In this document: piece after piece, positions 1-4,590 of the stretch
Numbering within the stretch: the stretch's first letter is position 1
Layout: every line of letters starts with the position of its first letter
Source: an uncultured Polaribacter sp.
GTDB taxonomy: Bacteria > Bacteroidota > Bacteroidia > Flavobacteriales > Flavobacteriaceae
Assembly (NCBI GenBank): GCA_913050305.1
Contig: CAJXAS010000092.1
Coordinates: 1 to 7,319, forward strand
Length of the DNA stretch: 7,319 bases
Reading direction: 5' to 3'
Notes under the pieces: model-generated
Told to the model about the DNA's origin: nothing
The model's database searches: none
The model's input: the letters and a program-made list of their open reading frames with translations, nothing else
Program-made: the position numbers and the translations under genes

Positions 1-59
1 AAACTTTTAAAAGTATAATAGCTTAGTGTTTCTTCAATTTTATCTTTGCTAGTTTTCAT
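1..59 (-). CDS. Possible 5' end of an unidentified gene, truncated by the window edge
   Basis: An ATG on the minus strand opens a frame that stays open for 19 codons to the left edge; it reads MKTSKDKIEETLSYYTFKS. It begins 17 bases after the stop codon of the AraC-family gene, on the same strand, and is preceded by an A-rich stretch (ATTAAA just before the ATG), which is normal for flavobacterial starts. This arrangement suggests a downstream gene in the same operon. The visible peptide is too short to assign to a family. The charged, helix-like beginning would fit many cytoplasmic proteins. Because only 59 bases are visible, it could also be a chance open frame. Confidence 0.4.
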   Translation of the reverse strand, partial: MKTSKDKIEETLSYYTFKS

Positions 60-76
60 TTTAATAGGGTTTTATT

Positions 77-946
77 TTATTGTATCAGTTTTAAGATTTG
101 ACTTCTATATTTTGATGCAGATTTGCCCGTAAACTCTTTAAATAATTTATTAAAATGAGAAAAATTATTAAAACCACACTCAAAACAAATATCTGTAATA
201 CTTATATTACTTTCGGACAGCAATTTTGTAGCATGCACAACCCTGTACTCATTTACTAATTTCGTAAATGTCTTTGAAGTTGTTTTTTTAAAAAACCGGC
301 AAAAGGCAGGTACCGTCATACTTACCAACCCGGCAATTTCGTTTAAACTTATATGCTGGTTAAAATTCTCATTTATATGTTTAAATATGATATCTATTTT
401 ACTACTGTCTTGGGGCTGCGTTTCAAAAGCAAAACCATCTGCATTTAAAATCGTATAATCATCTGTCTGGGCTAATTCTCTTAAAATATCTAAAAAAGAA
501 ATAATTCTATTAGGGCCCTCTAAATCTACTAACTCTTCAATTTTAGCTCCAATTCTCTTTTTTATTTCAATATTAAATCGAATTCCTTTCTTTGCACGCT
601 CAAAAAGCTGTGCGATAGCAACCATCTCTGGGATTTTAAAAAAATCTACTCCTAAAAACTCTGGTTTAAACTGTATTAATGTTTCAGAACCATTGGTTGT
701 TAAACGGTCCATGAAACCTAAATGTGGCAAATTAGAACCAATTAACACCAATTGGCTATTGTTAAAATAACTTACATGGTTTCCAATGTGTCTTTTTCCT
801 TTTCCTTTATTAACATATACAATTTCTATTTCTGGATGAAAATGCCAAAAAGCTTTATTCGTTTTTAAAAACTGAACATGCTTTTTTACTAATAAAGAAC
901 TACCAAAACTTGGTGTGATTTTTTCTAATGTAGGTTTTGTCTTCAA
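77..946 (-). CDS. AraC-family transcriptional regulator with N-terminal cupin domain
   Basis: A 289-residue cytoplasmic DNA-binding regulator. The N-terminal part (about residues 15-100) looks like a cupin-type effector-binding domain: HFHPEIE at 35-41 and LPHLG at 74-78 resemble the two short cupin motifs of this subfamily, with VNKGKGKRHIG between them. The C-terminal 100 residues form the double helix-turn-helix of the AraC family. The first HTH is near 200-221 (ISLNEIAGLVSMTVPAFCRFFKK) and the second near 249-270, with the family hallmark ITDICFECGFNNFSHFNKLFK followed by GKSASKYR. The start is TTG, because an in-frame TAA lies two codons upstream and the next Met is at residue 79, inside the cupin. 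AAAAGGG six bases before the TTG could act as a ribosome binding site. The gene is divergent from 1149-1730, which it may control; a repeat pair in the shared intergenic region is a candidate operator. The effector, probably a sugar or other small molecule, cannot be deduced. Confidence 0.93.
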   Translation of the reverse strand: MKTKPTLEKITPSFGSSLLVKKHVQFLKTNKAFWHFHPEIEIVYVNKGKGKRHIGNHVSYFNNSQLVLIGSNLPHLGFMDRLTTNGSETLIQFKPEFLGVDFFKIPEMVAIAQLFERAKKGIRFNIEIKKRIGAKIEELVDLEGPNRIISFLDILRELAQTDDYTILNADGFAFETQPQDSSKIDIIFKHINENFNQHISLNEIAGLVSMTVPAFCRFFKKTTSKTFTKLVNEYRVVHATKLLSESNISITDICFECGFNNFSHFNKLFKEFTGKSASKYRSQILKLIQ

Positions 947-952
947 TGGTTA

Positions 953-959
953 CCCTTTT
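953..959 (-). promoter_or_regulatory. Shine-Dalgarno-like site supporting the TTG start of the AraC gene
   Basis: The minus strand reads AAAAGGG, ending six bases before the TTG at 946. Purine-rich Shine-Dalgarno sequences are uncommon in this phylum, but the spacing is right and no ATG is available nearby. Confidence 0.4.
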
Positions 960-963
960 GATA

Positions 964-971
964 CAAAATTA
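964..971 (-). promoter_or_regulatory. Predicted -7 box of the AraC-family gene promoter
   Basis: The minus strand reads TAATTTTG, an exact match to the Bacteroidota -7 element TAnnTTTG. It lies 17 bases upstream of the TTG start, giving a leader of only about 10-13 bases. No TTTG or TTG is found 17-23 bases further upstream, so the -33 element is poor. A promoter with a good -7 and weak -33 would fit dependence on an activator, possibly the regulator itself, but that is inference. Confidence 0.45.
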
Positions 972-1000
972 CAATACTAAAAAGTAATATGATATATAAA

Positions 1001-1031
1001 ATTAACTTAATTGTGAGCTATATTAACTTAA
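1001..1031. repeat. Pair of 10-bp direct repeats, candidate AraC-type operator
   Basis: ATTAACTTAA occurs at 1001-1010 and again, identically, at 1022-1031. The two copies are 21 bp apart start to start, about two helical turns, so both would face the same side of the DNA. Direct half-sites with this spacing are typical of dimeric AraC-family regulators (as in the araI1/araI2 sites). The pair lies just upstream of the expected -33 position of the AraC gene and about 60 bp upstream of the promoter of the divergent gene. The low complexity of AT-rich DNA means a chance repeat is possible. Confidence 0.45.
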
Positions 1032-1089
1032 CGATCATTTAAATTTTGATATAGTGATAATTTAGAGCATATAATCGTCAATTTAGCTG

Positions 1090-1120
1090 TTTTATAGGAC
1101 CTAAATCTGCCCTAATTTTG
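1090..1120 (+). promoter_or_regulatory. Predicted promoter of the secreted-protein gene
   Basis: TAATTTTG at 1113-1120 matches the Bacteroidota -7 consensus TAnnTTTG exactly. Nineteen bases upstream, TTTT at 1090-1093 is one mismatch from the -33 consensus TTTG. The expected transcript start near 1126 gives a leader of about 20 bases that ends in an A-run before the ATG at 1149. The spacer contains a small perfect palindrome, TAGGACCTA at 1095-1103, which might be a repressor site or chance. Confidence 0.6.
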
Positions 1121-1148
1121 TAGTGTTCATAATACGTAAATAAAAAAA

Positions 1149-1730
1149 ATGAAAACAATAATTAATAAATACTTAGTAACGTTTACAATACTAGTATCCT
1201 TAGCAAACTACGCAACAGAAAATAATATTTCTACTCCTATTGATGGGAAAAAAGTTAAGGTTGAATTTATAGCAGTAAGAAAAGGACAGGTTTTATCTAT
1301 AAAAAATGCAAATAGTGTAATAATGTATAGCGGTGTTATTGAAATGGCTGGAAATTATGCTAGAACATTTGATTTAACAGGTTTAGAAAACGGTAAATAC
1401 AGAATAGAATTAGAAAAGAATTTTGAAACAATTATAAAGCCATTTTTAGTAGAAAATAGACTAGTTACTTTTTTACCTGAAGAAAATAAAACATTTTTTA
1501 AGCCAGTCATTAGAATCGAAGATAATTTACTACTTATTTCTAAAATGTCTTTAGAGAACCAGCCTGTAAAAATAACGCTATACTATAAAGGTGACGTTAT
1601 TTACACTGAAAATACTAAAGATGCTAAAATTTTAAATAGAGTCTTTAGATTGTTAAAAAATAAAGAAGGTAATTATACAGTAGCAATAAGTACTAATGAA
1701 AAAAAATATAGTAAAAGTTTTAAAATATAA
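1149..1730 (+). CDS. Small probable secreted protein with two beta-rich halves
   Basis: A 193-residue protein of unknown function. The N-terminus looks like a signal peptide: KTIINKY, then a hydrophobic stretch (LVTFTILVSLA), with likely cleavage after Ala19 or Ala22. The mature part appears to have two similar beta-strand-rich segments, about 34-103 and 126-193. Each ends in a comparable strand-turn-strand: LENGKYRIELEKN (79-91) and NKEGNYTVAISTNEKK (171-186). The second half, ending in KSFKI, resembles the Ig-like C-terminal sorting domains of type IX secretion cargo, but no large passenger domain precedes it. It may therefore be a stand-alone periplasmic or surface beta-sandwich protein. 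No catalytic or metal-binding motif is seen. It is transcribed alone from its own promoter, divergent from the AraC gene, and ends at a strong terminator, so it is the natural candidate target of that regulator. Confidence 0.85.
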   Translation: MKTIINKYLVTFTILVSLANYATENNISTPIDGKKVKVEFIAVRKGQVLSIKNANSVIMYSGVIEMAGNYARTFDLTGLENGKYRIELEKNFETIIKPFLVENRLVTFLPEENKTFFKPVIRIEDNLLLISKMSLENQPVKITLYYKGDVIYTENTKDAKILNRVFRLLKNKEGNYTVAISTNEKKYSKSFKI

Positions 1731-1738
1731 ATAATTTA

Positions 1739-1760
1739 ATTAGCTGTTCATTAAGCTAAT
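1739..1760 (-). terminator. Weak hairpin downstream of the enoyl-CoA hydratase gene
   Basis: ATTAGCT (1739-1745) and AGCTAAT (1754-1760) form a perfect 7-bp inverted repeat with an 8-base loop. Read on the minus strand, it is followed by a T-rich but interrupted tract (TAAATTATTTATATTTT). It could help end transcripts from the hydratase gene, for which the stronger hairpin at 1778-1801 lacks a downstream T-run in this direction. Confidence 0.3.
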
Positions 1761-1777
1761 GCTAAAGTTTAATGGTG

Positions 1778-1815
1778 AAGCGAGTCAATTAAGACTCGCT
1801 TTTTTTTATTTTAAT
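1778..1815 (+). terminator. Intrinsic terminator of the secreted-protein gene
   Basis: AAGCGAGTC (1778-1786) and GACTCGCTT (1793-1801) form a perfect 9-bp, comparatively GC-rich stem with the loop AATTAA. It is followed by a T-run and further T-rich sequence to about 1815. It lies 48 bases after the stop codon of the rightward gene, between two convergent genes. The last bases overlap the stop codon region of the hydratase gene, so its T-tract is shared with that coding sequence. Confidence 0.92.
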
Positions 1816-2593
1816 TCCCAGAGAAGTTAGGTTTTCTTTTTTCAAGAAAAGCAGTAGTCCCTTCTCTAAAATCTTCGGTTCCAAAGCAGTCTCCAAAAGC
1901 ACTAATTTCCGTATCGAAGCCGTTTACACCGTCCTCAAAATTAGCATTTACTGCTAAAATTGCAGCACTAATTGCTACAGGTGAATTTCTTAATATTTTA
2001 CTTGCAATTTTTTCTGCTAATAGAATTAATTCTTCTTGCGGTGTTACATGATTAACCAATCCACAGTTCTTGGCATCTTCTGCAGAAATCATCCCGGCAG
2101 TCATAATCATTTCCATTGCTTTTCCCTTACCAACCAACTGCGGTAAACGCTGTGTACCACCGTAGCCCGGAATTACTCCAAGCGAAACTTCTGGTAAGCC
2201 CATTTTTGCGTTCTCTGATGCAATTCTAAAATGGCAAGCCATTGCTAGTTCTAAACCACCACCTAATGCAAAACCGTTAATTGCAGCAATTACAGGTGTC
2301 GCTAAATTTTCAATAAAATTAAATAGTATTTCTTGACCTTCTCTAGCTAAAGTAGCACCCTCTTCTGTAGTAAAATGGGCAAATTCAGAAATGTCTGCTC
2401 CCGCAACAAATGCTTTTTCTCCGCTACCTGTAAGTATAATTACTTTTATATTTAAATCACTTTCTAGCGCATCAAAAGCCTTGTGTAGCTCGAATATAGT
2501 TGCCTTATTTAAGGCATTTAATTTTTTTGGTCTATTGATTGTTATTTGTGCTAAAGCAGCTGTCTTTTGAACTAAGATGTTTTCGAAAATCAT
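1811..2593 (-). CDS. Enoyl-CoA hydratase/isomerase (crotonase family)
   Basis: A 260-residue full-length crotonase-fold enzyme, probably cytoplasmic. It would hydrate trans-2-enoyl-CoA (or crotonyl-CoA) to the 3-hydroxyacyl-CoA in fatty-acid or amino-acid degradation, or act in butyrate-type metabolism. Visible landmarks are NRPKKLNALN near 20-29, the acyl-CoA and oxyanion-hole motif AFVAGADI (61-68), the second oxyanion segment NGFALGGGLELA (106-117), and LPEVSLGVIPGYGGTQRL (133-150). Glu115 (GGGLE) and Glu135 (LPE) are spaced exactly like the two catalytic glutamates of classical hydratases (Glu144/Glu164 of the rat enzyme), so hydratase activity is likely. The end, FREGTTAFLEKRKPNF, is the normal family C-terminus. 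The start is an ATG with an A-rich leader. It lies 55 bp downstream of the sensor kinase gene with no evident terminator between, so the two are probably co-transcribed. The physiological acyl-CoA substrate cannot be told from sequence. Confidence 0.95.
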   Translation of the reverse strand: MIFENILVQKTAALAQITINRPKKLNALNKATIFELHKAFDALESDLNIKVIILTGSGEKAFVAGADISEFAHFTTEEGATLAREGQEILFNFIENLATPVIAAINGFALGGGLELAMACHFRIASENAKMGLPEVSLGVIPGYGGTQRLPQLVGKGKAMEMIMTAGMISAEDAKNCGLVNHVTPQEELILLAEKIASKILRNSPVAISAAILAVNANFEDGVNGFDTEISAFGDCFGTEDFREGTTAFLEKRKPNFSGN

Positions 2594-2648
2594 TTTGTTA
2601 TCTATTTAAAATGGGCATTAAAACTATAAATTCTTCTTTAAGTTTATT

Positions 2649-4106
2649 TTATTTTTTGGGTAAAATTACAGTAAAAACCGTTCCAGTATCTTTATTTGAC
2701 CTAAATGAAATAGTGCCATCGTACGCTTCGATAATATTTTTTATCATTGGCAACCCTAGGCCCATTCCACTTGTTTTTGTAGTGAATTTAGGTTCAAATA
2801 TTAAATCTTTTACCTGTTCAGAAATTCCTTTTCCATTGTCTGAAACTACTATTTTTATTTTAGACCCTTTAGATATTATTTCAACATTTATTAAAGGGTT
2901 TTCTTCACTTTCTGTTGCTTGAATTGCATTTTTAACCAAATTAGTTACAATTCTAATCAGCTGTGTTTTATCTAAAAAAGCATATAATTCCTTTTCTTTT
3001 GTTTGGTATTTTACAGATTTTTCGTTAAAAATCTCTAATGCTAATTTTACAATACTTATAATTTCAATTTTTTCTTTTTTCTGAGTTGGCATTTTTGCAA
3101 AATCTGAAAAAGCAGAGGCTATTGAACTCATAACATCTATTTGTTGAATTAAAGTTTGACTGTATTCTTTTAGTTTTTCTTTAATGTTTTCATCCTCTGG
3201 ATTAAATTTTCGCTCAAAACTTTGCACAGACAAACGCATTGGTGTTAGTGGGTTTTTAATCTCATGTGCCACTTGTTTTGCCATTTCTCTCCAAGCCTGT
3301 TCTCTTTCACTTTTAGCTAATCTTGCAGCACTCTCTTCTAACTGATCTATCATATTATTATAAGCATCTACTAAAATCTCAATTTCTGAGCTTGCTTTAT
3401 TTAATATAATTTTCTCATTTCTTTCGTTCAAACGCGTATGCTGCATTTTATCTGAAATCGTTTTTATAGAGTGTGTAATATAACTAGACAAAAAATAAGC
3501 AAAAGAAATTGCTAACAAAAACATAAGTAGATATACCAAACTTAATCTGTAAATAAACTCTTTAAGCTCTGCTTCTATTTCAGAGTTATCTTGCGTAAAT
3601 TGTAATTCTAAAATACCTATTCGTTTAAATTTTGGACCGTTTATATAAGAATACGAGGTCTGATAACTTGTACCATCAATTTCTTTATTTTTTAAAATTC
3701 TATGATTTGAGTTTTGTGCCAATTCAGAAACTATATAATCTGTTAAAGGCGTGGTATCTATTTTTTCAAACGCATTACCAAATGAAGTTTTTAGTAAGTT
3801 TCCTTTTAAGTTATAAATTGTAATATTCAGTTTGTTTATGGAAGATATCTCATAAATTCTATCCTGAAAAATCTTCGATAAATTATCTGTATTTACCGCG
3901 TGTGTAGTTTTATTTGTAAGCTCTAATTCAATCGTTTTTTTTGCAATAACTTCTTTACGCTCAAAACGCTGAATATTATAAGCTTTTGTCTGTTCATCAT
4001 ACTGGTAAACCGTTACTACCAAAATTAAAATAGATGTTAACAACACCAATAAAATCATGGATAAAAAAATACGAATTCTTAAAGAGATACTGGTTAAACG
4101 AATCAA
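2649..4106 (-). CDS. Membrane-bound sensor histidine kinase (HAMP, NtrY-like H-box)
   Basis: A 485-residue inner-membrane signal-transducing kinase. The first membrane segment is at about residues 13-33, an extracytoplasmic sensor of about 150 residues follows (no known domain recognised), and the second segment is at about 188-210. After a HAMP linker (about 211-262) comes the dimerisation/phosphoacceptor domain with VAHEIKNPLTPMRLS, in which His281 is the expected autophosphorylation site. The ATPase domain shows the N-box NLVKNAIQAT (389-398), the G1 box SDNGKGIS (422-429), and the F/G2 region FEPKFTTKTSGMGLGLP (437-453). All catalytic boxes are intact. The H-box form HEIKNPLTP resembles NtrY-type kinases. 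No response regulator is encoded next to it, so its partner is elsewhere. The longest frame starts with TTG directly after an in-frame TAA; the first ATG is at residue 17 (4058), inside the first membrane segment. The residues before it (SLRIRIF) fit the basic flank expected ahead of the first helix, so TTG is preferred, but a promoter-like match overlaps it. Confidence 0.93.
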   Translation of the reverse strand: MIRLTSISLRIRIFLSMILLVLLTSILILVVTVYQYDEQTKAYNIQRFERKEVIAKKTIELELTNKTTHAVNTDNLSKIFQDRIYEISSINKLNITIYNLKGNLLKTSFGNAFEKIDTTPLTDYIVSELAQNSNHRILKNKEIDGTSYQTSYSYINGPKFKRIGILELQFTQDNSEIEAELKEFIYRLSLVYLLMFLLAISFAYFLSSYITHSIKTISDKMQHTRLNERNEKIILNKASSEIEILVDAYNNMIDQLEESAARLAKSEREQAWREMAKQVAHEIKNPLTPMRLSVQSFERKFNPEDENIKEKLKEYSQTLIQQIDVMSSIASAFSDFAKMPTQKKEKIEIISIVKLALEIFNEKSVKYQTKEKELYAFLDKTQLIRIVTNLVKNAIQATESEENPLINVEIISKGSKIKIVVSDNGKGISEQVKDLIFEPKFTTKTSGMGLGLPMIKNIIEAYDGTISFRSNKDTGTVFTVILPKK

Positions 4107-4134
4107 ATTTTAGAGTTTTTTATTTTGCTTCAAA
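4104..4134 (-). promoter_or_regulatory. Promoter-like element overlapping the proposed kinase start
   Basis: On the minus strand, TTTG (4134-4131) is followed after exactly 19 bases by AAAATTTG (4111-4104), one mismatch from the -7 consensus TAnnTTTG. This would place a transcript start near 4097, inside the frame proposed for the kinase, and would force use of the ATG at 4058. Either this is a chance match in AT-rich DNA or the kinase N-terminus is shorter than the longest frame. Confidence 0.35.
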
Positions 4135-4186
4135 AACTATTCCAAAAGACATTAATAGTATTAAATGGGCTAAAGATAATCAAATA

Positions 4187-4227
4187 AAAAGTTATTACAA
4201 CTCAGAAATTGCGCAGTAATAACTTTT
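4187..4227 (-). terminator. Long AT-rich inverted repeat, probable terminator after SemiSWEET
   Basis: AAAAGTTATTAC (4187-4198) and GTAATAACTTTT (4216-4227) are perfect 12-bp inverted repeats around a 17-base loop. In the direction of the SemiSWEET gene the stem begins 23 bases after the stop codon, and its 3' arm runs into TTTTTATTTG, so it fits a low-GC intrinsic terminator. It would separate the leuS-SemiSWEET unit from the kinase. The structure is nearly symmetrical and could also work on the plus strand. Confidence 0.6.
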
Positions 4228-4249
4228 ATAGTTTTTATACCTTCACTCC

Positions 4250-4507
4250 TTATTTATGCTTTAATTTCATAATTATTAGAAATAAAGATAAAATTGCAGT
4301 GATAAAGTTCGCTAAAATCATTGGCAAACTGTTTAGATGAATTCCGTAAATTAACCATAAAACAATTCCAATAAAAAAAGTAATATACATTGTTAAAGAT
4401 AACCCTGAAGTATCTTTCGTTTTATACGTTTTAATTACTTGTGGCAGAAATGATGCCGTCGTAATGAAGGCTGCCAACAAACCAATAATTTCGTAAACGT
4501 TAACCAC
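4250..4507 (-). CDS. SemiSWEET family sugar transporter (PQ-loop/MtN3 half-transporter)
   Basis: An 85-residue membrane protein with three predicted helices at about 5-25, 38-57 and 61-81. This is the size and topology of bacterial SemiSWEETs, which pair as homodimers to form a channel-like facilitator for mono- or disaccharides in the inner membrane. The PQ-loop signature is plain: FLPQVIKTYKTKDTSGLSL with Pro22-Gln23. Trp51 and Asn67 lie where the substrate-pocket Trp and Asn of characterised SemiSWEETs are expected. The start is GTG; an in-frame TAA lies three codons upstream and the next Met is residue 40, which would remove the first helix and the PQ motif. An A-rich leader precedes it, with no Shine-Dalgarno site. 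It follows leuS by 83 bp on the same strand with no convincing terminator between, so read-through from leuS is possible. A functional link to leucine charging is not apparent, and the sugar transported cannot be predicted. Confidence 0.93.
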   Translation of the reverse strand: MVNVYEIIGLLAAFITTASFLPQVIKTYKTKDTSGLSLTMYITFFIGIVLWLIYGIHLNSLPMILANFITAILSLFLIIMKLKHK

Positions 4508-4590
4508 TTTTTTTTAATTTTTTAATTACGCTCATTTGTCATTTCTAAAAGATTAGAATCAAAAATGCGCACCAACTGCAACTATATTTG

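Noticed and set aside
3..14. Palindrome ACTTTTAAAAGT at the left edge as a terminator
   Set aside because: It is very AT-rich with no loop or T-tract, and lies within the possible coding fragment; chance is likely.
2539..2922. 127-codon plus-strand open frame across the hydratase start and kinase end
   Set aside because: It is antisense to two well-supported genes with clear catalytic motifs, and its translation shows no domain features.
3632..3823. 63-codon plus-strand open frame inside the kinase gene
   Set aside because: It lies wholly antisense to the sensor region of the kinase, with no leader or family resemblance.
4034..4219. 61-codon open frame on the plus strand spanning the kinase start and the intergenic gap
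   Set aside because: It overlaps the kinase coding region, its end falls inside the inverted repeat at 4187-4227, it resembles no family, and AT-rich composition explains it as antisense chance.
4543..4558. Hairpin TTCTAA/TTAGAA between leuS and SemiSWEET as a leuS terminator
   Set aside because: The stem is only 6 AT-rich base pairs and is not followed by a T-run on the minus strand.
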